In this document: positions 1-7,306 of the stretch, one piece after another
Layout of the letters: every line of letters begins with the position of its first letter
How positions within the stretch are numbered: the stretch's first letter is position 1
Assembly (NCBI GenBank): GCA_029939785.1
Contig: JAOZSG010000045.1
Location: forward strand, 1 to 13,686
Direction: 5' to 3'
From: Fidelibacterota bacterium
Lineage (GTDB): Bacteria > Fidelibacterota > UBA2242 > JAFGTP01
DNA length: 13,686 nucleotides
Made by a program: the position numbers and the translations under genes
Notes under the pieces: generated by a model
The model's input: only the letters and a program-made list of their open reading frames with translations
Told to the model about the DNA's origin: nothing
Database searches by the model: none

Positions 1-138
1 ATGTATGGATCGAAACCCTTGATTGCCGGAGTTTTTAATTTGTTTTAGTGTGTCGAGATAGTGTTGAACTAAATCATCACCAACACCATCTTCTGTATTA
101 TTGTTTGGTTTTGGTTTGGTATTCATTAGTTTTTCCAT
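1..138 (-). CDS. Unrecognised protein, N-terminal fragment (cut by window edge)
   Basis: An uninterrupted reading frame runs from an ATG at 138 to the left end of the window (46 codons, no stop), so the gene is partial at its 3' end. The peptide begins MEKLMNTKPKPNNNTEDG and continues through a helix-prone stretch (LVQHYLDTLKQIKNSG). It has no signal peptide or membrane segment and its N-terminus is polar and Asn/Lys-rich, which suggests a cytoplasmic protein. A second in-frame ATG at 126 is an alternative start. Neither start has a clear Shine-Dalgarno sequence. I do not recognise the family from so short a piece. It is divergent from the epimerase-like gene across a 228-bp intergenic region. 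The main support is the open frame and its position, so confidence is moderate. Confidence 0.5.
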   Translation of the reverse strand, partial: MEKLMNTKPKPNNNTEDGVGDDLVQHYLDTLKQIKNSGNQGFRSIH

Positions 139-366
139 TTATTTAGTAATATTTATATATTTTCAAAAACTCTAATATAAATATCGTAAAAACAGAGGAA
201 TTTGTTAGAAATTTTAGCAAATTCATATTGGTTAATTGTTAATAATAAGTAAACGAGAACAAATATTGTTAATTGGATAAAACAGAAAGAGATAACTAGA
301 AATTAATAAAAATAATGATTATATATATTTGATGTTTAATTATAGTAAAAAGGATAAAGGGAAAAA
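139..366. promoter_or_regulatory. Divergent intergenic region with one promoter-like box
   Basis: This very AT-rich spacer separates two divergent genes and should hold promoters for both. TATATTTG at 324-331 matches the Bacteroidota -7 consensus TAnnTTTG exactly and lies 35 bp before the epimerase-like ATG, but no convincing TTTG -33 element sits at the expected distance. A Shine-Dalgarno-like AAAGGG (357-362) precedes the ATG at 367. TTGTTA recurs at about 202, 236 and 266, which is probably AT-rich chance. No other structure was seen. Confidence 0.3.
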
Positions 367-1104
367 ATGTTTAAAATAGAACAAGATCATTTTGATTATT
401 TACCGATAATAAAAATTATTAATACAAATACAGAAGAATTATTGATGGAAAATAATTGTGCCCTTCACGGTTTTCTTTATAATACAAAAATGAAAATAGT
501 TGAATCAATATGTGATGAAAATTTAGGAAGACTAAAATTTAATGTGAATCTGGATGGACATAATAAAGGATACCCTTTTAAATTACAAATAAATATTATA
601 TTTATCCTTTCATCTAAAGGTTTAAAAATAACAACAGAAATTGAAAATTGTGATGAAAAACCTGTGCCTCTTAGTGATGGTTGGCATCCATATTTTAAGT
701 TTGATACAGCAGTTGATAAATTGATGATAAAAATTCCATCTATAAAACAAACAGAATTAAATAATAGACTGGTTCCAACGGGAAAAACACTGGAAAATGA
801 TGAGTATTATACATTAAGTAAAATTGGTAAAACTAAATTTGATAATGGATATAAATTGGAGAGAAAATCATCGATCGTAAAAACAGAATTGTATAGTCCG
901 GAAAAAGATGTTACAATCAACTTGTGGCAGGAAACAGGACCAAACAAATATAATTTTATCCAAGTATATACTCCGCCACACAGAAACTCAATAGCTATAG
1001 AGCCATTAACATCAAATATTAATTGTTTCAATAATAATGATGGATTAATTAAACTAAGACCGGAAGAAATATTTTCAGCTAGTTATGGAGTTTATCTGAC
1101 TTAA
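367..1104 (+). CDS. Aldose 1-epimerase (mutarotase)-family protein, short form
   Basis: This 245-aa protein belongs to the galactose-mutarotase-like fold. Family members interconvert the alpha and beta anomers of aldoses in the cytoplasm. The diagnostic motifs are DGWHPYF at residues 104-110 (His107 aligns with the catalytic-acid His of 'G-x-HPYF'), FDNGY at 158-162 (the conserved Asp), and AIEPLTS at 210-216, whose Glu212 aligns with the catalytic base. A C-terminal 'LRPEE' turn is also typical. There is no signal peptide. At 245 aa it is shorter than the roughly 300-350 aa of canonical GalM; the missing part lies before the HPYF motif, where the usual arginine-bearing strand is not evident. 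An in-frame stop at 355-357 rules out a longer N-terminus, and AAAGGG lies about 4 bp before the ATG. The gene stands alone and is convergent with the next one. The exact substrate cannot be told; it could be a sugar-6-phosphate epimerase relative. Confidence 0.8.
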   Translation: MFKIEQDHFDYLPIIKIINTNTEELLMENNCALHGFLYNTKMKIVESICDENLGRLKFNVNLDGHNKGYPFKLQINIIFILSSKGLKITTEIENCDEKPVPLSDGWHPYFKFDTAVDKLMIKIPSIKQTELNNRLVPTGKTLENDEYYTLSKIGKTKFDNGYKLERKSSIVKTELYSPEKDVTINLWQETGPNKYNFIQVYTPPHRNSIAIEPLTSNINCFNNNDGLIKLRPEEIFSASYGVYLT

Positions 1105-1110
1105 CAAAAA

Positions 1111-1656
1111 TCATAAAAAACGTCGAACTTGTTTAATGTATTTTTTATAAGCTGTGCCGTAAATTTTTTTAAAGTGTTTTTCCTGAGCAAAAATTATTTG
1201 TATAGATAATTGAAAATGAAATAAAGTTAGTATTATTAAAATTGGTGACACAGTGGCAATACTTACACCTATCAATGATATGGTTGTAAAAAGAAAAATA
1301 GGATTTCGGCTGATTTTATAAAACCCAACAACTTGTTTTTTATTTCCGGCGGATGCAATATAATTAAAATAAGATACAATAAGAGAGAATATTCCTAAAA
1401 GATAGACTGTTATTCCAATTTTAAAAAAAACAGAATTTATATAGAAAGGTTTCCATATGCCTACAATGAAAATAATAAACATGAGCAATGCACCTAACCA
1501 TACGATGTTGCGTTCTTTATTTGAACACCAGGAAATACTTGTTAAACGGGTATGAGATTTTTTATCAATTAATGGCAAAAACCAGGAAATTAAAAAAACG
1601 AATAGTATTGGAATCCATGCATTAAAAAGCCCGAGTTGAAAATTAAATATAGACAT
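1111..1656 (-). CDS. Isoprenylcysteine carboxyl methyltransferase (ICMT/PEMT)-like membrane protein
   Basis: This 181-aa integral membrane protein has about four to five hydrophobic segments (near residues 12-30, 50-67, 78-100, 120-155). The C-terminal half carries the family signature: GFYKISRNP (111-119), a glutamate at 159 after the last hairpin, then YGTAYKKYIKQVRRFL (166-181), matching the usual 'RNPxY...EE...YGxxYxxYxxxVxRF' pattern. Bacterial relatives are annotated as isoprenylcysteine carboxylmethyltransferase, NnrU-like or phospholipid methyltransferase proteins and are thought to use S-adenosylmethionine at the membrane; their substrates are mostly unknown. Only one E is present where 'EE' is common. 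The ATG at 1656 is preceded by GAAAGGG about 4 bp away. The gene converges on the epimerase-like gene with a 6-bp gap and is divergent from the TPR gene, with a CRP-like palindrome between them. Confidence 0.8.
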   Translation of the reverse strand: MSIFNFQLGLFNAWIPILFVFLISWFLPLIDKKSHTRLTSISWCSNKERNIVWLGALLMFIIFIVGIWKPFYINSVFFKIGITVYLLGIFSLIVSYFNYIASAGNKKQVVGFYKISRNPIFLFTTISLIGVSIATVSPILIILTLFHFQLSIQIIFAQEKHFKKIYGTAYKKYIKQVRRFL

Positions 1657-1719
1657 ATTACCCTTTCATGTTTACTTTCTGTTAAATATACTAAATGTTC
1701 AATGAAGTGACATAGAGAT

Positions 1720-1741
1720 TTTTGTGATTTAAATTACAAAA
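1720..1741. promoter_or_regulatory. 22-bp CRP/FNR-like palindrome (candidate operator)
   Basis: The two arms TTTTGTGATTT (1720-1730) and AAATTACAAAA (1731-1741) are inverted repeats with one mismatched pair in 11. The core reads TGTGA-N6-TTACA, which fits the TGTGA-N6-TCACA symmetry of CRP/FNR-family sites with one change. It sits in the 142-bp divergent spacer, its centre about 74 bp from the methyltransferase start and 68 bp from the first TPR start, so either gene or both could be the target. The identity of the binding protein is inference. Confidence 0.5.
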
Positions 1742-1798
1742 TTAAATAGAAGGTTGTCTTTCTCGATTATTTACACAATATTTCAGAGGTGATTTTTT

Positions 1799-3496
1799 AT
1801 GTTTTATTTTAAGAATTTAAACGAGGTTACAATGTTAAAAAAAAGCATGTTATTTTTATTTCTCAATATTTTAGTGTTTTTTATTATACTCAATGCACAA
1901 GACACAACACATGTCTCTAGCTTAACTGATTCACTTAATCAAGTGAATATTCAAGCAGAAACAGCGAAAAAATCTACAAATAAGAACAAGGTTATCGCAG
2001 ATAAAGAGATTCGACCAAAACAGAAAGCCGTAGATATTCTTCTTTTGAGGCAATCAATCAAAGACTCTTTACAATTTAATTTTAATGAAAAATTTAATCA
2101 GCAATTTGATTCTTTGGTGCAGGATTTTGCTCAGAAACAACAAAAGTTTTTGAACAAATATAATATTGAACGTGAACAATATGCACATAAGATCAAAACA
2201 TTAGCCGATAGTTTAAAAAGAGTAAACAGTTCAATTTATTCTCTTGAACCAGCTGATAAGGATTATGATAAAGTTTTTGAATCGAAATATTTTCAATATG
2301 TGATAGAACTAAAAGAAAACAATAAAAAGCAGGGTTTTTTCAATATATTGAAGTTTGGTTCATCTAATATTATAGAATATAAAATTCAGGAAATGATGCA
2401 ATATGTAAATTATTATTTTCCTGGGGCAAGATGTGCAGAAGTACAGGATTTAATAATTCAGGTTTTGTTGGAAGAAAAGAAATATTCAGAAGCAGAGATA
2501 GAATTTATTAAGTTTATATATTTTTATATAGATGCCAATAATTATGCTAATGTTGTAGATAAATATAAAAATCAATTAAGAAAAATTAGTTATTATAAAG
2601 ACAGAATTCCATTTATTATCAAAACCATAAATATAGTATCAAAAGACCCAGACATTGCAATAAGATATTATACTTTTATTGATTTGTTAAATTCCTATCC
2701 CAATGAGAATGTAAGAGAGAAATTTCCTGAGGAGGCAAAACAATTTCTTTCATTATATCCAGGCTTTGAAAAAACGGCCGAAATCATATTCTCGATCGCT
2801 GAATATCACCGAATAAATAAATCGTCACAAAAAGCATATATTGCTTATGGGAAAGTACAAACATTTTTTCCCGAAAACATTTTGGTTCCCCAGTGCTTGT
2901 TTAATCAGGCACAAATTGAAGAGAATGAATTAAAACAGTATAAAAAAGCAATAGAAAAATATCGCGGTTTTATAAATAAGTATCCAAATGATAAATTAGT
3001 AGAAAAAGCAGCTTACAGGATTCCAGAGATTTACAGTAATAATTTGAAAGACTGGCAAAAGGCTGTGGAAGCCTACAAAAATTTTTCTGTAAAGTTTAAA
3101 GATTCAGATCAAGCCATCGTTTGTCTGCAGAAAGCAGCACAGGTGTTATACAAAGAAATAAAAAAAGTTGAAGCAGCTGTTGAAATTTTTGAGTTAATTG
3201 ACCAGGAGTATCCAAACACAAAAGCAGCCAGAGATGCTCTTTATACATCTGGTGATTTATATGCAAAACAAAAATATTACAAAAGTGCAATAGAACAATA
3301 CACAAAATTATTTACAAAATATATGCAATCGGAACAAGGAAGAAAAGGAATGGAACATACTGCTCTTATATATCTTGAAAAACTAGAAGATAAAGAGAAT
3401 GCATTAAAAATTCTTAATATGATTATTGAGAATTATCCGGGAACTCAAAGTGCGAAACAAGCAGAAAAACGATTGGAGAGTCTTACAAAAGAATGA
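1799..3496 (+). CDS. Exported tetratricopeptide-repeat protein (YbgF/BamD-like repeats)
   Basis: This 565-aa secreted or envelope protein starts with a signal peptide: a Lys-Lys n-region at residues 14-15, a hydrophobic core at 16-31, and LNA-Q around 31-34. A Gln/Lys-rich, probably coiled-coil stretch follows (about 85-145). TPR-like helix pairs cover about 210-260 and most clearly 325-560, with the 'yP' turns of YbgF/BamD-type repeats (FINKYPND, IDQEYPNT, IENYPGTQ). Such proteins act as scaffolds in the periplasm or at the outer membrane; no catalytic motif is visible. Two starts are possible. ATG 1799 has GAGGT 8 bp upstream. ATG 1832 (residue 12) has its own GAGGT 4 bp upstream and gives a more typical signal peptide. 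I give the longer form but 1832 is about equally likely. The stop overlaps the next start (ATGA), so the hydrolase is probably translationally coupled. Confidence 0.8.
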   Translation: MFYFKNLNEVTMLKKSMLFLFLNILVFFIILNAQDTTHVSSLTDSLNQVNIQAETAKKSTNKNKVIADKEIRPKQKAVDILLLRQSIKDSLQFNFNEKFNQQFDSLVQDFAQKQQKFLNKYNIEREQYAHKIKTLADSLKRVNSSIYSLEPADKDYDKVFESKYFQYVIELKENNKKQGFFNILKFGSSNIIEYKIQEMMQYVNYYFPGARCAEVQDLIIQVLLEEKKYSEAEIEFIKFIYFYIDANNYANVVDKYKNQLRKISYYKDRIPFIIKTINIVSKDPDIAIRYYTFIDLLNSYPNENVREKFPEEAKQFLSLYPGFEKTAEIIFSIAEYHRINKSSQKAYIAYGKVQTFFPENILVPQCLFNQAQIEENELKQYKKAIEKYRGFINKYPNDKLVEKAAYRIPEIYSNNLKDWQKAVEAYKNFSVKFKDSDQAIVCLQKAAQVLYKEIKKVEAAVEIFELIDQEYPNTKAARDALYTSGDLYAKQKYYKSAIEQYTKLFTKYMQSEQGRKGMEHTALIYLEKLEDKENALKILNMIIENYPGTQSAKQAEKRLESLTKE

Positions 3497-4218
3497 AAAA
3501 AATAGTTCAAATAATAATGATCATTCTTTTGATTTTTGTGCAGTTATTTTCTAAAACAAGAGTATCTGAAATAGATAGTTCAAGTTCTCTTGTTGTGTTG
3601 ATTCATGGTATTTTTGACAGATCCAACAATATGTGGAGGGTTGAAAAAAAACTGAATGATAATGGCTATTCAGTATTGAATTTTGATTACTATTCCACAA
3701 AATGGTCAATGGATACGGTTGTTTCCAAACTTGAGAAAGAACTAAAACAGATAAGTCCGAGATATGAGAATATATTTTGGGTAACACATAGCATGGGAGG
3801 ATTAGTTGTCAGATCCTACCTTTCCCAAAACAAAATGGATAAATTCAAAAGTCTGGTTATGATAGCTCCTCCGAATAAAGGCTCAGTACTTGCCGAAAGA
3901 GCAAAAAATTTTCCACCTTATAAATGGTTATCTGGTGAAGCCGGCCAAAATCTCGGAAAAGATTCTCTGGATTATCTTGAAATATTTCCTCCTCCGGATA
4001 TACCTTTTGGAATAATTGCTGGTGGTATTGGAACGAAAGAAGGGCTTAATCCTACAGTGCCGGGCGATGATGATGGTGTTGTAAGTGTTGTTGAAACTCA
4101 ACTTAAGGGATATTCAGATTTTATAGTAATTTCAGGATTTCATTCTACATTAATCTTGCAGGATAAGGTTATAAATCAGATTTTATTTTTCTTAAAAGAT
4201 GGGCATTTTCGGCTGTAG
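3493..4218 (+). CDS. Exported lipase-like alpha/beta hydrolase
   Basis: This 241-aa serine hydrolase has the lipase/PGAP1-like alpha/beta fold. The oxyanion-hole motif VLIHGIF is at residues 35-41. The nucleophile elbow THSMGG at 98-103 gives catalytic Ser100, followed by LVVRSYL. APPNKGS at 125-131 is the strand after the elbow seen in triacylglycerol-lipase and extracellular acylhydrolase relatives. GDDDGVVSV at 191-199 supplies the acid, and GFHSTL at 215-220 gives catalytic His217, so the triad looks complete. The first 20 residues (KK followed by a run of Ile/Leu/Val) form a signal peptide or membrane anchor with no lipobox cysteine, so it should act outside the cytoplasmic membrane. It overlaps the TPR gene by 4 bp and probably acts with it. 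The substrate (lipid or acyl ester) is not determined. Confidence 0.85.
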   Translation: MKKIVQIIMIILLIFVQLFSKTRVSEIDSSSSLVVLIHGIFDRSNNMWRVEKKLNDNGYSVLNFDYYSTKWSMDTVVSKLEKELKQISPRYENIFWVTHSMGGLVVRSYLSQNKMDKFKSLVMIAPPNKGSVLAERAKNFPPYKWLSGEAGQNLGKDSLDYLEIFPPPDIPFGIIAGGIGTKEGLNPTVPGDDDGVVSVVETQLKGYSDFIVISGFHSTLILQDKVINQILFFLKDGHFRL

Positions 4219-4248
4219 TTTTAAGTTATTTTGGGATTATATTTTAAT

Positions 4249-4272
4249 AATTACTTTTAAAGTGTAATTTTT
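4249..4272 (+). terminator. Weak hairpin plus T-tract, possible terminator
   Basis: AATTAC (4249-4254) pairs with GTAATT (4264-4269); the short TTTTAAAG between them can extend the stem by two A-T pairs, and TTTTT follows at 4268-4272. The stem is AT-rich and weak. It would separate the TPR-hydrolase pair from the downstream antiporter operon within their 86-bp gap, but read-through is likely. Confidence 0.3.
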
Positions 4273-4304
4273 GGTGTTTTAATAATAATAATATTTGGAA
4301 AAAC

Positions 4305-5240
4305 ATGTATATCTTATATTTAATTTTAGGATTAATTTTACTTTATTATGGTGCAGAATTTCTTGTTCGCGGCAGTTCTTCCATTGCTGTTTCTTTTGGC
4401 GTAAACAAGATGGTAATAGGTCTTACTGTTGTAGCACTGGGAACATCAATGCCGGAATTTGTCGTAAGTTTGACCGGAGCAATTACAGGATCGGATGGAG
4501 TAAGTGTTGGAAATATTGTTGGCAGTAATATGGCAAATATTCTTTTGGTTTTAGGAATTACCGGATTTATCGGACCTATAAAGGCAGAAAAAAGAACAAT
4601 AAAACTTGATATGCCTGTTTTATTATTAATTACTCTGTTATTTATATTTTTTTGTTATGACGGTCTATTAACGGGTTATGAATCTATCATGCTGTTATTT
4701 GTTTTTATGATATATATGCTTTATATCATAAAAAACTCCCGGGAAATATCTGGCGAAAAAAAAGAAGCATCTGATCCAAAAAGCAACAAATTAACCAAAA
4801 ACATTATGTTATCTTTAGTTGGGATTATTGGATTGGTTTTAGGTGGTAAATATACTGTGCAGGGTGGTGTTGAAATGGGACAATTGTTAGGGATTTCTGA
4901 TTATGTTATCGGGCTTACTGTAATAGCACTCGGTACTTCACTGCCAGAGTTATTCACAAGTGTAGTTGCAGCATTAAAACATGAACACGAAATTTCAATA
5001 GGAAATATAATTGGCAGCAATATGTTCAATACTGCATTTGTGCTTGGTATTGTACCGATAATTTCACCATTAAAAATATCTGAAAAAATCATTGGTTTCG
5101 ATAATTGGTTAATGCTTGGAGTTACAATCCTGTTGGGTATTTGTACTTACTCAGGAAAACGATTATCAAGAGGGGAAAGTGCTCTTTTTCTTCTGATATA
5201 TGCTCTGTTTATTTTAAATATCATTTTTAATTTTATCTAA
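4305..5240 (+). CDS. Na+/Ca2+ exchanger-family antiporter (YrbG-like CaCA)
   Basis: This 311-aa inner-membrane protein of the calcium:cation antiporter family exchanges Na+ or H+ for Ca2+. The two inverted alpha-repeats are unmistakable: alpha-1 has GLTVVALGTSMPE (39-51) and SVGNIVGSNMANILLVLG (67-84); alpha-2 has GLTVIALGTSLPE (203-215) and SIGNIIGSNMFNTAFVLG (231-248). Glu51 and Glu215 are the ion-binding acids. About ten hydrophobic segments are visible, with a short charged loop between halves (about 144-165), as in bacterial YrbG rather than eukaryotic NCX with its large regulatory loop. The length is normal for the family. The ATG is preceded by TTGGAAAA with good spacing. The nitrilase gene starts 19 bp downstream, so this is the first gene of a four-gene operon. 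Confidence 0.93.
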   Translation: MYILYLILGLILLYYGAEFLVRGSSSIAVSFGVNKMVIGLTVVALGTSMPEFVVSLTGAITGSDGVSVGNIVGSNMANILLVLGITGFIGPIKAEKRTIKLDMPVLLLITLLFIFFCYDGLLTGYESIMLLFVFMIYMLYIIKNSREISGEKKEASDPKSNKLTKNIMLSLVGIIGLVLGGKYTVQGGVEMGQLLGISDYVIGLTVIALGTSLPELFTSVVAALKHEHEISIGNIIGSNMFNTAFVLGIVPIISPLKISEKIIGFDNWLMLGVTILLGICTYSGKRLSRGESALFLLIYALFILNIIFNFI

Positions 5241-5259
5241 TTTATAACATTGGAATAAT

Positions 5260-6054
5260 ATGAAAGTTGGCATTTTTCAATTTTCTCCTGAGTGGGGAGA
5301 GGTAGAGAAAAATTTAGAAAAAATTGAGAGGCAACTCAGGCAATGTCCTGAAGTTGATCTTTGGATATTACCGGAATTATGTACTACCGGTTATCAGTTT
5401 TTATCCAAAAAGGAAGTCGAAAGATTTGCTGAAATTTTCCCCGGTGGAAGAACAGCAGATAAATTACAAGAGTTAACAAAAGCCATAAAGAACACAGTTG
5501 TTTTAGGAGTTGTTGAAAAAGAGGATGGAAAAGTTTATAACAGTGCTGCTATATTTGATGAAGGAAAGTGCTTGGGAACTTATCGCAAAATCCACCTTTT
5601 TTATAAAGAGAAACTTTATTTTGCACCAGGAGAAAACCCACCAAAGGTTTTCAATGTTAATGGTGTGAATATTGGAGTGATGATTTGTTTTGACTGGATA
5701 TTTCCGGAAACGGCAAGAACCCTTTCTCTTCAGGGAGCAGAGTTAATTGCACATCCGGCAAACCTTGTTCTTCCATATTGCCAGAACGCAATGATTACAA
5801 GGAGTATTGAAAACCGTGTCTTTACTGCAACAGCAAATAGAGTTGGTTCAGAGTTAAGAGAAGATGAACAATTAACTTTCACCGGTAAAAGTCAAATCAC
5901 AAATCCGTTTGGAGAAAGAGTTGGTCATCTCAATGATAACGAAGAGAATACTTTGATAGTTGATTTGGATACAAATCAGGCAAAAAACAAACAAATTACA
6001 AAGATGAATAATTTATTTGACGATAGAAAATCATCTTTGTATATAAAGAATTAA
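5260..6054 (+). CDS. Nitrilase-superfamily carbon-nitrogen hydrolase (amidase)
   Basis: This 264-aa cytoplasmic enzyme of the nitrilase superfamily hydrolyses amide-type C-N bonds through a Glu-Lys-Cys triad. The triad is complete: Glu39 in LPELCTTGY, Lys110 in YRKIHLF and Cys143 in MICFDW, with the second conserved Glu150 in FPE. The downstream segment HPANLVLPYCQNAMITRSIENRV is laid out as in omega-amidase and N-carbamoylputrescine-amidase relatives, so a small-molecule amidase is more likely than a true nitrilase. The length is typical for a stand-alone domain; no fusion is seen. It lies 19 bp after the antiporter and 14 bp before the DUF2569 gene. The substrate cannot be assigned from sequence. 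Confidence 0.9.
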   Translation: MKVGIFQFSPEWGEVEKNLEKIERQLRQCPEVDLWILPELCTTGYQFLSKKEVERFAEIFPGGRTADKLQELTKAIKNTVVLGVVEKEDGKVYNSAAIFDEGKCLGTYRKIHLFYKEKLYFAPGENPPKVFNVNGVNIGVMICFDWIFPETARTLSLQGAELIAHPANLVLPYCQNAMITRSIENRVFTATANRVGSELREDEQLTFTGKSQITNPFGERVGHLNDNEENTLIVDLDTNQAKNKQITKMNNLFDDRKSSLYIKN

Positions 6055-6068
6055 TTACGGAGAAAAAA

Positions 6069-6548
6069 GTGTTGCGTCCATTAAATGAATTTGCCGGTTG
6101 GCTAAGATTTTATCAGTTTATTATTGGTTTAAATATTATTTTTACATTGGTTGTTATTTTATCAAATATTGAAGTACTTTTTACTCAGGATGAAAAACTT
6201 ATAACAATGCTTGGAATAATACAGGCAGGATTATCTGTTTTTTATTTGATTAAAATAATTCTAATTATTGAAAAAAGGGGAACAGAAGTACCGGAACTTA
6301 TCATGGAATACTTGTATATGATTTTTTTGATAGCGATAGGATATTTTTTAATGCATTCCCTTATTACTTTGTTAATAATGTCCAGGCAATGGATATATGA
6401 AGATAATACAATTGCGTTTGCCGGCTCTGTACAGACCATGATATGGTGTGTTATCTGGAGAACATACTTTGCAAAATCAAAAAGAGTCCAATCTTACTAT
6501 ATAGAACATTTGGAAGAAAAAGAAGATCAACAAATACAGAATCGGTAA
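6069..6548 (+). CDS. DUF2569-type four-helix membrane protein
   Basis: This 159-aa integral membrane protein has four hydrophobic segments (about 15-33, 45-67, 80-104, 115-132). Features recalling the DUF2569 family are the N-terminal 'L..F.GWLRFYQ' and the end of the last helix, IWRTYFAKSKRVQSYY (129-144), which fits the family's 'W..YF..S.RV' ending. Its function is unknown. There is no upstream ATG: the frame starts with GTG at 6069 directly followed by TTG. CGGAGA (6058-6063) is placed 5 bp before the GTG, so GTG is the likely start; the first in-frame ATG comes about 46 codons later and would delete a helix. The charged tail (HLEEKEDQQ) is probably cytoplasmic. It sits in the operon with 14-bp and 2-bp gaps to its neighbours. 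Confidence 0.75.
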   Translation: MLRPLNEFAGWLRFYQFIIGLNIIFTLVVILSNIEVLFTQDEKLITMLGIIQAGLSVFYLIKIILIIEKRGTEVPELIMEYLYMIFLIAIGYFLMHSLITLLIMSRQWIYEDNTIAFAGSVQTMIWCVIWRTYFAKSKRVQSYYIEHLEEKEDQQIQNR

Positions 6549-6550
6549 AC

Positions 6551-7285
6551 ATGGAATTTTATGAAATTATATTAGCTATCTTTATTGTAAGTCTTGGTGC
6601 TGTTGTTCAGGGATCTGTTGGATTTGGATTTGCTCTGGTTGCATCACCATTATTAGTTATGCTCAATCCTGTTTTTGTGCCAGGTCCAATTTTGTTTTGT
6701 GGATTTTTTGTTTCTTTATTTTTAACCATAAGAGAAAGAAATCAGTTTGAGTTAAAAAAAATTAGTTGGGCTGTTATCGGCAGAATAATTGGTAGTATCA
6801 TAGGAGCATCTATATTACCTTTTTTATCACTTAATGGTTTTTCAATATTTTTTGGTGTTTTGGTAATATTTGCAGTAATATTAAGTAGTCTTGGAATAAG
6901 TATTTCTATTAATCGATCTACTTTATTGTCTGCGGGTTTTTTATCTGGTTTTATGGGAACAACAATATCAATTGGAGGACCTCCTGTTGCTCTCCTGTTT
7001 CAAAATGAAAAAGGCCCGGAATTTCGAAGTACGATAAGTGCATTTTTGTGTGTTGGTGCATTTTTTTCTCTTGTTGTTCTTATAATTGTTGGAAAATTTA
7101 GAATTCCGGAATTATCAATGGGATTACAAATGATTCCCGGAGTAATAATCGGATTTTTATTTTCAAAACCTATAGCACAATCATTGGATCAAAAAAATAT
7201 AAGACCAATAATTCTTGCAATATCAGGGTTTTCCGGACTTCTAATTCTTGCAAAGATATCTCTGCAAATAAAATTATTTTTTTAA
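6551..7285 (+). CDS. TSUP (TauE/SafE)-family permease
   Basis: This 244-aa inner-membrane protein has about eight hydrophobic segments. It shows the two internally related family motifs: GAVVQGSVGFGFALVASPLL (16-35) in the first half and FLSGFMGTTISIGGPPVALL (130-149) in the second. TSUP members move sulfite, sulfoacetate and other organosulfur or carboxylate anions; the substrate here is unknown. The frame stays open further upstream to 6443, but that extension lies inside the previous gene and encodes a basic non-membrane stretch. The ATG at 6551, 2 bp after the DUF2569 stop, gives the normal N-terminus. The ribosome-binding signal is poor, consistent with translational coupling. It is the last gene of the operon; no strong terminator follows. 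Confidence 0.88.
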   Translation: MEFYEIILAIFIVSLGAVVQGSVGFGFALVASPLLVMLNPVFVPGPILFCGFFVSLFLTIRERNQFELKKISWAVIGRIIGSIIGASILPFLSLNGFSIFFGVLVIFAVILSSLGISISINRSTLLSAGFLSGFMGTTISIGGPPVALLFQNEKGPEFRSTISAFLCVGAFFSLVVLIIVGKFRIPELSMGLQMIPGVIIGFLFSKPIAQSLDQKNIRPIILAISGFSGLLILAKISLQIKLFF

Positions 7286-7306
7286 TACTGCTTTTCTATC
7301 GTTTTT

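Noticed and set aside
202..273. Recurring TTGTTA words as operator repeats
   Set aside because: The spacings (34 and 30 bp) are irregular and the sequence is so AT-rich that such words are expected by chance.
4295..4528. 77-codon frame overlapping the antiporter start
   Set aside because: It is a frame shadow of the alpha-1 repeat of the antiporter, with Cys/Trp/Arg-rich nonsense composition.
6443..6550. N-terminal extension of the TSUP permease to 6443
   Set aside because: The extension overlaps the DUF2569 gene by more than 100 bp in another frame and encodes a basic, non-membrane peptide; ATG 6551 gives the family-typical N-terminus.
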